From contig OY727097.1 in assembly GCA_963402885.1 (NCBI GenBank), forward strand, positions 7,130,001 to 7,194,000: DNA of 64,000 bases. The letters are read 5' to 3'. This document shows, one piece after another, positions 1-12,422 of the stretch. The notes beneath the pieces were generated by a model. It did no database searches. It worked only from the letters and a program-made list of their open reading frames with translations, and had not been told where the DNA came from. A program made the translations under genes and the position numbers. Source of the stretch: Antedon bifida (Eukaryota > Echinodermata > Crinoidea > Comatulida > Antedonidae). Position 1 is the stretch's first letter. Each line of letters begins with the position of its first letter.

Positions 1-521
1 CCTTGTTTGTTATCATTAAATTAAAAATTAATTTTGGTATAATTCTTTAAAATTGAATGTTGTGTGTTTTCGTGAATTTGAATGCGCCCAATAAATTGTG
101 TGATCTCGTGGGGTTTTAGTAAGTCATTATGGCGGTATTTAATATAAGATGTATATTTTTCTTATTTATAGTTTTGTTCCCATAATGCAACGTAATGATG
201 TAAGGGCGCCGCAAACAAGTTGACCAATTATGACGAATGGATTGTCCAAACTGTATAAATTGTGATCAACTCTTGGGTCATGCCTATACGTTGTTGCGCT
301 TGGTCTATCCTTACGTTGAACTCTAAAGATGGTCTAATGTTTGCAACAATAAAATAATCGTACATATTGTTGAATATTCATGTTAATTAGTCTGATCAAT
401 ACTACGTACATAATGCATTGGTATTGCCATCATTGCTTATGCAAATACGATATAGTATACACCGATTGGCAATAGTATATTAGTCAAAAATTTGATTATT
501 GTTACGAATTGCGCATTTTGC
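1..521. other. Non-coding, nothing recognised
   Basis: This is AT-rich sequence. An AATAAA at 90-95 might be a polyadenylation signal of a gene to the left, but no coding exon supports that. Confidence 0.4.
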
Positions 522-690
522 ATCGAGATACGTAGACTTGTCCAAAATCTGTATTAGTTATTTTCTTTTGTTAGTCCACCAGCCGGCGTTTCGATTTTTG
601 TCTGAAAATACGAAATTATAAGCTCAAGTATTATACGTATGAAACGCCGTATGTGCCAAAATAGTTATCTTTTTATTATTATTATTTCTG
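522..690 (-). repeat. Interspersed repeat family J, copy 1
   Basis: On the minus strand it matches the copy at 48515-48640, including TTTTGGCACATACGGCGTTT and ACGCCGGCTGGTGGACTAAC. Confidence 0.65.
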
Positions 691-1407
691 TCTGAACATA
701 GACTACGAGATACGGTATAACAGTAAGCCCGTTAAAAACGGATATTCTGATATAGGCCTAGACTTTACAATTGTTTTATTATGTATTTATTTCAAATTAT
801 TCAATTTTGATTAATATCTATTAATAATGTAGGCTATACATCCGGGTATTATGTTTTCTTTTGTCTTATACTGCCAAGTCTCATTTCGATCGGCACCAAG
901 GAAAAATATATCATACTTAAACGATTTTGAGTTCAATTGTGACAATCAAACTACGCGTGTGTAGCCTAGAGTAGGAAAGAATTAGTGACATTCTTATTCG
1001 CATCATAATTGTGACAATTAGTAATGGAAAGAGTATAATTGGATAGATAGAACGTCATTTATAAGTCTCTTATTAGTTAAAGCATGGAGGATGCTTAGAG
1101 AATGCGTTAGCGCGGTAATTTGCCCGGCAACTTACAAAACAACCCTTTCTCCCCCTTCGGCCCTTCCCAACAAATCTTTCCGATAATCCAAATCCAATAG
1201 AATAGGACGACCTTGACTTCAAGCATTTATTCAGATCACTGGTTGTTGACATAAATAAATAATTTATTTTAAAAAGATGATTTTTTAAGTACAATAATGC
1301 CAGTGGTGACATATTTCTAGTCTGCCGAATTTGTATAGGATGATTTATAGTTGTAGGCGTCATGATAAAATAAATGCACTGTTCTTATAATAGACAGTTT
1401 ACTTATT

Positions 1408-1578
1408 TATTTATTTGAATAAACGCCCCGCGTTGAATATACGCTCCCTCGAATAAACTCGCAACCCCCTACCCCCCCCCCCCCCCCCCACCCACATCTC
1501 CATAAAACATCATTTGGAATAAACGCCCCTCGAATAAACGCCCCGGGGCGTTTATTTTTAATAACGCCCGCCACATGC
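1408..1578. repeat. Family I repeat (GAATAAACGCCCC units) with poly-C tract
   Basis: Several GAATAAACGCCCC or GAATAAACTCGC units surround a run of about 19 C (1471-1489). The palindrome ACGCCCCGGGGCGT sits at about 1539-1552. Confidence 0.7.
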
Positions 1579-2071
1579 GCATTTAACTGTAAAATCAGCA
1601 TGAGGTTACTAAGTAAGTTACTAACTAAGTGATTTAATTTAATATAATCATAATAAATTATTTCGTCCGTCAGTCTTCCATTGTTTTCACTTTTGGATTA
1701 GCGCCCTCTCTTTTTAAATTATTTATGGGAAATATTTTGTCAAATAAGGTGTGCATATTCGAGACAATTAAATCTGCTGTTATGCTGAAAATACACGTAA
1801 CTATGATTGGTGAATATACATGGTTTTTATTATATATGGTTGTGCCATATTGATTTATCGGTGGCCATATTGTATCCGACAGAAGTTGACAGTTAGACCA
1901 ACGCGTTTACATTTTTAAATATATTATTAATTTAATGATTGAATTTAGAATGTACAGTTCGTTGAATAAAACGGATTGTATACATACTTTAATGCACTCT
2001 ATTAACAAAAACAGTGTCTATGTACACTGTAAAAACAGTGTGGAGCTTTTAAACACGTAGTTACATGTTTA

Positions 2072-2253
2072 AGCGTGGTTCCCACTAGCGACGCGACGCA
2101 AAGGACGTAACGCAACGCAAGTGAATTGACCAATCACAAGCGAATAAGCCATCGCTTGTGATTGGACTAATTGTCTATAACTTCGCTTGTCATTGGTTAA
2201 AACGCTTGCGTTGCGTTTAAGTCCTTGCGTTACGTTCTAGTGGGAACCAAGCT
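2072..2253. mobile_element. MITE family A, copy 1 (182 bp)
   Basis: Terminal inverted repeats are AGCGTGGTTCCCACTAG and its complement. They flank a long imperfect palindrome with GACGCAACGCAAG-type subterminal repeats and an ATCACAAGC centre. The flanks TTA/TTA look like a 3-bp target duplication of PIF/Harbinger type. It has no coding capacity. Confidence 0.85.
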
Positions 2254-2785
2254 TTAGCGTGTTTAAAACATCAACGTGTTTGTAGCTACATGTTGTTTTT
2301 CCTCTACTCGTTTAGCAGTCAACATGTTATTATTATGTTCAATTTTCTCCACATGTTTAGCAGTCAACATATTTAGGTACGTGTTTAGCGTTGACTGATT
2401 AAGGAGTTGGATACAGACACATGTTTATAACTTAAGGCTAAATGTGTGGGAAAAGTGGGTACAAAATACATGTTTAACATCTAAACACTATTTTTACAGA
2501 GTGTAGAATAAAAGGTGAACGAAACACGAAATTCTTGTTCCATCACCAATAGGCCTACTTGTTGTAAGTATGGTGCCGCAAGAAAGGCGGGTTTCGGAGT
2601 GGACTTTTGTATGACGACAGAGAGTCTCCCTGATGATTGAGAATAGGTCTAAGCTATCTTTATTATTTGGTTTTATTTTCACATTATGTTAAGATGATGA
2701 CATGTTGATCTCCGATTCTCTGGAGTATAAAATGTTTGTGTCACGGCTTTAAGTGAAATCAGTTCGTTCCCATTCGCAAAACAGA

Positions 2786-2962
2786 TGCATTTTTTGTTGT
2801 AGACTCCGAGGCCTACACAATAATTCGATTGCAACGTGTTGTAATGTTGTAAGTTCCCATACGTTATAATAAAATCGTAACACAGTTAATTATCAATGTA
2901 AATAGCACTATCTGTCCTATCTCGCCATATCCATCATGTGGACTTTCCATGACGTAAAACTC
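2786..2962 (+). repeat. Direct repeat, copy 1 of a ~175-bp duplicated segment
   Basis: It matches 4846-5028 closely, from GGCCTACACAATAATTCGAT through ACACAGTTAATTATCAA to TCCATCATGTG and TTTCCATGACGTA. Confidence 0.85.
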
Positions 2963-3789
2963 ACACATTACGTGGCATCACCTGAATACCAAGGCGTTTT
3001 AATTAAGGGACTGTATCATAATGCACGGTTCTCAAGCGCGTTGTGCCCAAAGGGCTTTTAACTGAAAACATGGCACAATGTAGGCTAAATTGTGTTTGTT
3101 CAATACCGTACTTCATTTAACTATTGAAAACATTAATGTAGTAGGAGCTGAGCTGCATTGAATTTCTTTTATATCATATTTCTCCTTATTTATGATAAAT
3201 ATAATGTAGAATGAAAGAAATCGGAAAGCTCATTCAATTTCCCTTCTCATATAAAATAATAACCGACCTTATTAAATTTCTAGATATTTTGGCATTTCAA
3301 AAGACAAATTCCAGACACTCAGAAAGCGTGTTGTCTCCAGGCGCATTGATCGGTTCGTGCCAACTGCTTTGCTTGATTCTAGCACATGTCATGTTAGCCA
3401 ATATCATAAATATACCGCATAAGCGGTGGTGCTTTATCATAAACGACATGCCTCGCTGATCGCTTCAAATATCAACCGGACTATTGATCACTCAAGTTGC
3501 TTAGCAACATCACTTGCTGACGTCATATGAGGAAGCGGGATGCACTCATCAGTTCCGAAACGTTTCGAGATCAGACTATTTATTTATAGGCCTACTCAAA
3601 TGTGCAAGCTAAAATTTCAATTTCTCAGTCACTACAAAGTTAAATATGTCCAAAAAACTACTAACTTGACTCGTCATATTACCGTGCATAACTTAGGCCT
3701 ACAAAATACCTGGATGTATATTGTAACGAAAATGTTGGAATTCAATTAGGCCATTGTACCTTATAAACATTAATAATTGGTAGGTTAGA

Positions 3790-3985
3790 CCAAGGCAATC
3801 TATCCGAGCTCCGAAGATCAAAAGATTTACCGTGGCTGCGACACGATCAGACCGCGCGCCGCGGAGAATATGTACATAGTACAGTACTGTTGGTATTTTT
3901 CGCAGCCAGACATAAGATCAAAGGACTGTTACGAGTTCCTATCTTGGCAAGGCGAGCTTAGCGTCCTGTTGTTAGATTGCCTTGG
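3790..3985. mobile_element. MITE family G (196 bp)
   Basis: CCAAGGCAATCTA at the left and TAGATTGCCTTGG at the right are perfect inverted ends. TTAGA on both sides looks like a 5-bp target duplication. Inside is a GC-rich section with further inverted GGCTGCGA and TCGCAGCC. Confidence 0.78.
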
Positions 3986-4845
3986 TTAGACACTGTCTAT
4001 AGTGTCGGATTTATAATAATTCCCTGACCACAATATAACGCAATTGAATTGTTTTCGATTTTTAATAGTAGGCGTAGGCCTACTGTTTGTTCCAAAACTT
4101 ACAATAGGCCTATTATAGGTTATTATTAATTCTTGATAATGCGTATTGGAAATAAAACATAATTAACTAATTTCATAATATGACTTAATGGTAGGATGTC
4201 CTGTTAGTTCCAGTTTCGCATTTTTGAAAAAAAAAACGTCTATATAATGTGATATTAATTTTATTAAAATATGTTTGGGTTTTCTTTATCAATAAGCAAT
4301 ATTGTAATATATTAGACGGTTATTAGTATATCATTTTGATAGAATGGTTTAACAAAAGATTAGTGGATAAGCCTATTGTAATAGTATTCTGTTTGAATTA
4401 CATCGCGGTATCTACCAGCAAGTACGGTGAGATCTGCTTAAAATTATTGCGTTATCGGAACTTTTAAGATGGTCCCTGATCAAGCTGTATAGTTGTTGCA
4501 CAGCCATTTCGTTATGCCTTTGTACACGTCTCTTTTGTAAATTAGACTTTCTGTGTCTGACTATTAAGTTAAGATACTTTATAGGCCTATTATGTAACGT
4601 TATGTATTTGTTATCGTCTCCCTTTATAGATGGTGGTTAGGCTATGTTTTATATTCAGCTTGTTTTTAATTTTAACGGATAAATAACAACTTCCACAATT
4701 TATAACATTTCAACGCATGAAAACCATTACATGGAACCTTTTTTCGCAGTTATAATATGCCGCGACGTATGCCCGAAATTTGTTTTTCACCACAATGTCC
4801 TTAGGCCTATATTTAGAAAGCAAACATATACATAAAAAAAGAAAT

Positions 4846-5028
4846 GCATTTTTTTCTCAGATTGTAGTCTCGTGTAGGCCTACACAATAATTCGATTTCA
4901 ACGTGTTGTAATGTTCCCATACGTTATAATAAAATCGTAACACAGTTAATTATCAAAGTAAATAACACTATCTGTCCTATCTCGCCAGATCCATCATGTG
5001 CACTTTCCATGACGTAGGCCTAAAACAT
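4846..5028 (+). repeat. Direct repeat, copy 2, carrying an extra TAGGCCTA
   Basis: It is nearly the same as 2786-2962. Where copy 1 reads GACGTAAAAC, copy 2 reads GACGTAGGCCTAAAAC. Confidence 0.85.
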
Positions 5029-5147
5029 AAAAAAAAAAAGAAATGTTATTTTTTTTTTTTAAATAGAGAGGATCATCCTGTCGCGATATATTTCCCGAAG
5101 TAATCTGTAGGTCTACCTCCATATTACCAGTTAGATAGGCACATTCT

Positions 5148-5252
5148 GTATACAGTGTCACATATGCATCACATGTGGCGCCTTGTTAAGTTTAAGGTTG
5201 GTGAATGGCCTATGATACATGTGATACATATGATACTGTGTATCTAGAATTT
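5148..5252. mobile_element. MITE family C, copy 1
   Basis: Its arms are of the type ACAGTGTCACATATGCATCA and ATACATATGATACTGTG. The internal CATGTGGCGCCTTG is shared with other copies. Confidence 0.55.
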
Positions 5253-5667
5253 GCCCATTATACCACCATGAAAGAAAATCACGGCAAAATAATACGGTAT
5301 TTTGCTAGATTTTTCCGTGTAGGCCTAATTGTGTTAGTGAACCTGTAGTTCAGTACAACATTTTATTTAAAGTCGATTTCCGCTAGTCTCAGATAGGCCT
5401 AAATGATAGTATAGGAAGGAAATAGTTAGCACTCCTATCCGTGATAGGTCATGACTATCATAACAAGAACACAAAGAGCTGGGATAAGTAGGCTAGTGCA
5501 TGAATACCACATCGTCGGTATCAATACAACTAAACTGGATGTGTTGTACTGATGTCGTTCGTAGTATTGTTGGGGAATTACCAACTTATTGTCTTGTAAA
5601 CCATTACTGAATTTTCCCTTCCCCTTCCCCAAATGTCTTTTCACTCTTAATTAAAGCTATACATTCA

Positions 5668-5994
5668 CTGAGCCCCGATTCGATCCTGTGGCCCATCGTT
5701 GCTCTGACTAAGTCTACACTATCAAACAAGTTTGACAAAAAAAGTGTACCCAAATATGGTAGTGATATCCCCAAATATGGTAGTTATGACATCATCATGT
5801 TCATATATGGGCACATCACATTTGTTTGTCACATAAAGTTTGATAGTGTAGACAGAGCTTAACGATTACACGTAACCTGTTCTTGCACGTTCATTCCTCC
5901 TTAAATGCTACATTATAATGTATACAAACAAAATGTATATGTATATTAAATGTATTCGCCCAATGGATCGGAATTCGAACTCCGTGTGAACGTC
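5668..5994. mobile_element. MITE family K, copy 2, split by a family B insertion
   Basis: The left piece (TTCACTGAGCCCCGATTCG) and the right piece (CGAATTCCGATCC and ACACGGAG on the minus strand, 5961-5994) are inverted ends of the same type as 13199-13385. The family B element lies between them. Confidence 0.5.
5702..5859. mobile_element. MITE family B, copy 1
   Basis: Palindromic ends TCTACACTATCAAAC and GTTTGATAGTGTAGACAGAGCT enclose short CCCAAATATGGTAGTGATAT units and a GACATCATCATG centre. The left tip is degraded. It appears nested in a family K element. Confidence 0.8.
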
Positions 5995-6080
5995 CTCTAG
6001 AACAAAAACCAAATATCGATCTTAATAAGGGAATAATTATCTCTCATTGTTAATATTGATGTTCCGGGTGTGATAAATGC

Positions 6081-6300
6081 ATTTTTTTTTTTGCATACGC
6101 ATCCAACAGCAAGTAACTCGCCAATTACAGGATGGATAAACTATTTTATAATTTATCGTGCTTATAAACTAAGTCTCATTTGAGGCTTAGGGAGTGGAGT
6201 TGAAAGAGTCGTGAGTTACAACCCTGGCACTAGGTCAGGATTGAACACCGGACCTTGGGATTGGAAGGCAAACACGTTAACCACCAAGTTACAGATCCAC
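6081..6300 (-). mobile_element. tRNA-derived SINE, family S1, copy 1
   Basis: On the minus strand a tRNA-like head carries an A box (ACTTGGTGGTTAAC) and a B box (GTGTTCAATCC), followed by a unique body and an A-rich end (the run of T at 6084-6093 on plus). It matches the plus-strand copy at 11133-11365 over its whole length. RNA polymerase III would transcribe it, and reverse transcription would need a partner LINE. Confidence 0.75.
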
Positions 6301-6449
6301 TATTCGGACCTGAATACTATAGTTATAAAGAATATATAAATAATAAGGAAATCACTAGCATATGTATGATTCCTTCGATATTGATTATAATGTAAATAAT
6401 ATTGCTGAATAGGCTATATGTGAATAAATAGAATAAGCATCGAAAAATG

Positions 6450-6625
6450 TATTTTCATTCATTTATTTATCCATTTATTTATCATAGTATATTCGTTCGT
6501 TCTCATTCTTTATTATTCATTCACTAATAAAATGTATTTATTCATTCATACCTTCATTCATTATTCAGTGAGTCATCTGTTCGTTCATTCGAACATTCAC
6601 TAATTCATTTATTTATTTCTGGTTT
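6450..6625. repeat. Degenerate ATTC/ATTT microsatellite
   Basis: About 170 bases are built of CATT, TTCATT and TTATTTA units. Confidence 0.8.
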
Positions 6626-6639
6626 CGTTTTGTATTCTA

Positions 6640-8500
6640 TAACCACCACACGAACAAAAATAATTAAAGTAGGCCAACTTTCTGCGGGTATGTAAAGCAA
6701 TCGAGTATAATTGCACACGTGGCGCCTCATAGCAAGTTCAATGTATGTACCTATACCTAGGGATAAACACAATACATTAGTGTAATACCCAGGAAACAGA
6801 TGATTTGAAATGTATTAGCGTTGCATGTTGAACGTAACCATAATCCAATCAATAACACAAAAAATTCCCTGACTCACCTGAAGCTATGCTGTTTTTTTTT
6901 ATTCAAAAATTATAATTACTAGAAAAGTATCTGTCTATTTCGGGTTAGGTTAAGTGTTCAATATCCGTGTGATGAATGTTGCGTGTAAATCAATAGACTC
7001 ACCGCAGCCATGTGTACTGATTATCCGTCTTCGCTTCAATATCGCGGCGATCTCTGATTGGAGTGATGAGTGTGTTTCGGAACCGAACATACAACGGCAT
7101 TTCGTTACTATGTATTCGAATATTGTTCGTGAAGGTTTTAATGTTGTGTGGGGTGGGGGGGGGGGGGGGGTGGGGGTCGGGTTTAATTGATGGGTCCCTC
7201 GTTACTCGAGTTGGCGTAATTTCAAACGATTCCCCATCGGAGAACGTTTGTTTTTGTGGTGCGCATTTATTCGAATAACATACTTTTGTTATAAAAGGTT
7301 ATTGCAGATATTATTTATAATCGTATTATGAAACCATGGTAAACGTATTACCAGTATTTCAGTGTTAGAATACTAAATTTTACTCTTATTTTTGTACTTT
7401 TTTTGGTTTTGGATTGAATTGAGAAACAGCGGTATCGGAGCGTTATTTATAAATGTTGCAATTAGTAATATTCGTCGATGATTTAATAGGCCTACTTGTG
7501 TTGCACTCGTTCATCTTTTGAAATCTAGGCCACCATTTTGTTTATTACCCGACTGCCATAAGGCTGCAGCAAATGCATTTAATAAGTGGTATGATAATTA
7601 GGCCTATATTGCCGGTATGTTTGTATGGATGAAGCGATTATAACAGTGTGTTTTACGGGTCATACAATCCTCTTAAAACTCCTCTCTAAAACAGATATAA
7701 CCGTCTAAATCACGCAGAATGATGCTCAATAATTAGGACATTTGCTTGGTGTTGCTTTGTTCCACTGCCGACTTGTGTGAAACTCCCACGTGTCGATAAT
7801 GTGCAAGCACACGGTAATTTCAGGGCCGAGATCATCGTCACCCGCCTGCACCCGACAGACGTACTATTAGGGCCTACGTTTAATTGTTCAGAGTGATTTT
7901 TGTTTAGACTATATAGAGATATCCCATATAAGATAAGGAAAATATTGAAAAGTAAATGATGTATCATATAAAATTACAATTTTTTTATAGATAAATGTAC
8001 TGTTTTAACATTATTTAGGCTTATAAACTGTATTAATTATACGGTATTAATTATTTATGTTTCATAATAATATGCATTTTTTATTCAAGAAATAAAAGTG
8101 AGTAAAATACCTACAAAAAAAAGTATAGGCTATAGAGAGACCTTAAAAAGGTCAAACCAACGCTTCTTCCCCGGGTGGCTTAAGACCTCCGATTCCATAT
8201 TATCTCAAATTCACCCCTTTTGTATCAAAAATAGCATTTACACACAATGTTGTTTATGGCGTAGGCTATGTTATACCAAAGTGAACTAATAAACGTATTA
8301 GATTTGTTTATCTTGTTAATTTCTCTCTGTGACGTCAATCGTCCTTAAAGGCTTCAAATGGGTATTCATTTTTGTAACGCAAACAAAATTCGTTATCACT
8401 GTTTAAGTGCAGCTTTACTATATAAATAAACCTAAATACATCTCTATTTTATGTTCCACGTACCACGCCGGGGCTGTTAAAACTAGTCGCTGCCGAACCA
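6640..8500. other. Non-coding, nothing recognised besides the G tract
   Basis: Only short chance frames occur, several overlapping each other on both strands, with no splice-consistent structure. Confidence 0.5.
7145..7180. repeat. G-rich tract
   Basis: A run of about 17 G is followed by TGGGGGTCGGG. Short frames crossing it are artefacts of the homopolymer. Confidence 0.85.
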
Positions 8501-8502
8501 TT

Positions 8503-8580
8503 ACCATGAAAGCCCAGTGGTCTAATGGTAGGATGTCAATGTCATATCAACAAATATTCCAGGTTCGAATCTTGATTCCA
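8503..8580 (+). pseudogene. tRNA-like sequence (degraded tRNA or SINE head)
   Basis: An A-box-like TGGTCTAATGG and a B-box-like GGTTCGAATC sit at roughly tRNA spacing. The D and T arms pair partly (4 of 5 pairs in the T stem), but the acceptor stem does not close. An intact tRNA is not supported. Confidence 0.4.
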
Positions 8581-9091
8581 ACATTTTAACCTCAATTTCC
8601 AGTATACCACCGGGCGTGACTCTATTGTATTGAAAGTTGATGACCCGTTTAGAGTATTTATTGTATTGTTCTACTGCATTTGATTAAGATTGTAATGACA
8701 GCGATTAAACGGCGTGTCGGTTACAAGGAATACGTTACGTAACCGATACGTTTGTCGGCTGTGAAATATGAAATAGATTTTTCTATTGATTGGGTTTAGG
8801 CTGTGTGGTACAATTTTACCTTTAAGTCACGGTTGACACACTACCACACGGGTTCACATTGACACGTTGTAGTATTTTATTTGTATTTGGCCTTTGTATT
8901 TTCCATTTCAAATAATTTTTCCATGACGATTATTATATATTTACCAATTTTTCCAAAATAATAAAGAAGCTTTATTTATAATTATGAAGCGAGTCTAGTT
9001 TGAACGGTTTTAAATCGGAGAGATTAAACGATACTTTTAGACTTTTCCAGAATCGTTCGCAATGATAATAATGAAACTTTTATAGATATTC

Positions 9092-9230
9092 AGAGTCAGA
9101 CGTGTCATCAAAAAGAGTGATGTACCCAAATATGGCAGTTATATGCCCAAATTAGGTAGTGATATGACATCATGTTCATGAGCGCATCACATTGTTTTGT
9201 CACATAAAGTTTGATAGTGTAGACTTAGCT
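9092..9230. mobile_element. MITE family B, copy 2, left end degraded
   Basis: The internal CCCAAATATGGCAGTTATAT unit and the right end TTTGATAGTGTAGACTTAGCT are present. Confidence 0.72.
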
Positions 9231-9557
9231 TAAGTATCATCAAATCATTCTCATATTCTTGGGCATCAGTATCACAATGACCGGCCTCTCAATAAATCTC
9301 CCGATTTCACATTATATGATAATACAATCCTTTAAACAGTAAGTGTGAAATTCCGATAATTTCAATAGCTCTAAGGCCCATATTAATACAGTTTTTTCTT
9401 TGTAATTCACTCCAATCACTCGGATCACCGACGACTTTACCACGCGCCTTGTTTGCTACGTGTGACGTCAATGATTTGCGTAACTGAAATAAGATATATT
9501 TGTTTTAACTTGCGATAGTTACGCTAAAATATCTATGAACAGACAAAGGCAATATGT

Positions 9558-9612
9558 ATATTCATTCATTCAATCTTTTATTTCGGAATCTCTGGTCCAT
9601 AGAAAGTATAAT
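9558..9612 (-). mobile_element. LINE 3'-end fragment
   Basis: On the minus strand it reads ACTTTCTATGGACCAGAGAT, then GAAATAAAAGATTGAATG and an AATG tail. A sister copy lies at 31715-31775. Confidence 0.6.
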
Positions 9613-9628
9613 TACCGTTCACACTACA

Positions 9629-9842
9629 AATAATTTCAACCTTTTGAGAGTTTTGGATTTCAAATAGGCGTCCATATTTTGAGTTCGGTGCTTTTCCCTT
9701 TCAGTACCATACAAAGTCTTATTTTATGTACTTTTTTCAAATAATTTCAACCTTTTTAGATTTGAGAGTTTTGTATTTCAAATATGCATCCGTATTTTGA
9801 GTACAGTGCTTTTCCCTTTCAGTACCATACAAAGTCCTATAT
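9629..9842 (+). repeat. ~111-bp tandem duplication
   Basis: AATAATTTCAACCTTTT begins at 9629 and 9740. Both units end with CCCTTTCAGTACCATACAAA. Confidence 0.85.
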
Positions 9843-11132
9843 ATTTGATGTAGCTTTTTATCTATTGTTTAGAAGCAGTTATTTATGTCACATGCTCTTT
9901 TCTGCCGCAGGCCTAACTGTATCTAACAATGTATAAATACACACACCAACAAAAAGCAATGCTTTTATTCTTCCAGTGTAACACTTCAATTGTGTAGTTT
10001 TCAGTAGGCGACATTCTGTTTACTGATAATTAGTATTCTAGAAGCGTTCGCTCTCTTGGCGACAATAAATGTATTCATAAAAATGTCGTCGTCATTTCAT
10101 ATATCCACTGTGTCGTTGACGGTATATTGGCGTCTACATCGTAACCCCAACGGCCTCTTTGGAAGGCCGCCGTTAGAATAACGTACCGGTACCAGCACAG
10201 TTAAATAATAATTACCACGGTTTATGGAAACGCGCCTAAATGCAATAATGTGACGAAGAATAAAACCGAGACAAAATTGAGAAAATTCTTACTAGATTAT
10301 GCTATACAGGCCTACATGAGACAGTACTTCCTCAGATACATTTTAAAACAAAACTCGGAATATTGGCATTAATATATTATTACTAGTTACTACTATAAAG
10401 GTAAAAAGGTGAAATGGTTAATTAATTACAGCAATAAGTATAATATATACAATGCAATCCTTTATTGACTCTCACTGTACGTTACTGTATTGTTATAGAA
10501 AACAAATAGCACAGAACGAAAACAAACTAAATAATGTTTACACAAAAATAAAAAATGTATTATTAAACCCTAATGTCATCATGGGGTCACATAAGAAGCA
10601 TTCAGTACTGTACTGTTTCGTCAACCTACAGGTCCTGGTTGTAATTATAAATGGAGACGCGAATTAAATTGGGAGCTTTCGATTTGCGATTAAATTGGTC
10701 GACGCACCTTGGGCCTATAATTGGCAAAATTGTGTCGAAAAATACAGTGAAAAGGCACGTCCATCCCCGCATGTACACAATGAACTAGAATGACGTGTTT
10801 ATGTTCTAGGCCTGCGTCGTCGCAAATTGGAAGTTCATAATGGACTATGTTATGGTTATATTATGAAGTTTGAAGTATGACACGAAAAGAGGAAGCAGAC
10901 GACGGCGGTTTGGGGGTGGGGGGTGGGGGAGGGATGGTTGTGGCTTAAGAAAGGGTATAGGGAAAGGAGAATATGAATGTGTGACGATCAGATTGTGATA
11001 ATGATTTAGGATGAGACTATCAGACGGACGAGTAAGAAGTTTATGACGTTGTTATCTACTGTGGCGACGCCGAGAACGACGCTGATAAGTAAATTGGGGA
11101 TGAATATGTGTAAAGGGATGAAAAGGATGACG

Positions 11133-11365
11133 TAGCTTGGTGGTTAACATGCTTGCCTTCCAATCCCAAGGTCCAGGGTTCAATCCTGACCTAAAGCAGG
11201 GTTGTAACTCATGACTCTTTCAACTCTACTCCCTAAGCCTAAAATGAAACTTAGTTTATAAGCATGATAAATTATAAAATAGTTTATGCATCCTCTAATT
11301 GACGAGTTACTCGCTCTTGGATGCGTATGAAAAAATAAATAAAAAAATTAATAAATAAATAGATG
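11133..11365 (+). mobile_element. tRNA-derived SINE, family S1, copy 2
   Basis: The head shows an A box (TAGCTTGGTGGTTAAC) and a B box (GGTTCAATCC, about 11178-11187). The body matches the inverted copy at 6081-6300, and the tail is A-rich with AAATAA repeats (11328-11362). The copy is complete and only modestly diverged from its partner. Confidence 0.78.
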
Positions 11366-11736
11366 TGAACGCCGATGATATGATGAAGAGTTTGAGAAAG
11401 GATGACGTCAGTATCGTCTGATGACGATGATGCTGGTTAATGGTCATTCGTTTAGTTATAGGATGTGCAATATTGAATAATTAGTTAATATATTTCAGAT
11501 TTATATATTTATTTGGAAATATCAAAAAAATGTGATCAAAACAGTGCTGTTTGAAGTGTTTCTTTACTTTCACTCCATACCCATCAGAATTAAGTATAAA
11601 ATAATTTATATACCGGTCGACGCGAAATTTTCCACGCGAGTAAGGCAATCATGCAAATAAAATGGATTTCTTGTTAACGAACGTTACATGAATCTTTTGA
11701 CCCATAACCGGTAAACATTATTTTTGTTTCTTGCAG

Positions 11737-11805
11737 TAATTTGTCTAATTAATCTCAAGTACGAAGTTCTGCTGTCATTGTCATCATCCTATGCATATTA
11801 TAAAG
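11737..11805 (+). other. Weak candidate exon (possibly 5'UTR) with strong splice sites
   Basis: TTTTTGTTTCTTGCAG precedes a 69-base segment followed by AAAG/GTAAGG. One frame is open but short. It could be an upstream non-coding exon of the gene at 47843 or a chance pair of sites. Confidence 0.25.
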
Positions 11806-11882
11806 GTAAGGTTCGAGTCACACTCACTGTCTATATTTGAGTGGGCCTACATTATTGTTCACGTACATTTCGGTTATCAATG

Positions 11883-12146
11883 TTTCAGCGCTTGAGGAAT
11901 TCATCACACAATACTTCCGACACTGATGCACGAATTGTAGTGTAAAATATGTGAAAGTCGATTTTTTTTGTAATAACGAAGAAAATGAAATACTGGGCCT
12001 TATATTTAGTACATTTGTATCACCACCACTTTCAGCGCTTGCGCAAATAATAATCAGACGGACTTTGGTGTAAAGTATGCTGTGAACGTCTACCCTTGAG
12101 GCCTAAACGCGTATGCGTTTTTAATAACGAAGAGGACGAAACACAA
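11883..12146 (+). repeat. Degenerate ~149-bp tandem duplication
   Basis: TTTCAGCGCTTG at 11883 and 12032, and TAATAACGAAGA in both units, mark two diverged copies. Confidence 0.6.
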
Positions 12147-12296
12147 CATGATATTCATGATGACGACATGTTAAACCAATACCGTGCGCGTTTTCGTTGA
12201 GTTCAGCCACATCCTATCTGGTATTCGCTTATGAAGATGACGGAATATTCCTACGTCTCACACGCAAGACCTAGTCTAGGTTCCAGACGGTGTTTT

Positions 12297-12422
12297 TGAC
12301 TTAATATTAGTAAAAAGATAAATAATTTGGCGCATATGGCGTCTCATACGTATACAATTGACTTGTGTTTCAGTACAAAAATCAACACACCGAATAACAG
12401 ACAACAATACAGACTTGGGGTA
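12297..12422 (+). repeat. Interspersed repeat family J, copy 2
   Basis: It reads TTAATATTAGTAAAAAGATA, then TTTGGCGCATATGGCGTCTC, and ends ACAGACTTGGGG, as at 48515-48640. Confidence 0.65.

Noticed and set aside
8503-8580. Functional tRNA gene
   Set aside because: Internal promoter boxes are present but the acceptor stem does not pair.
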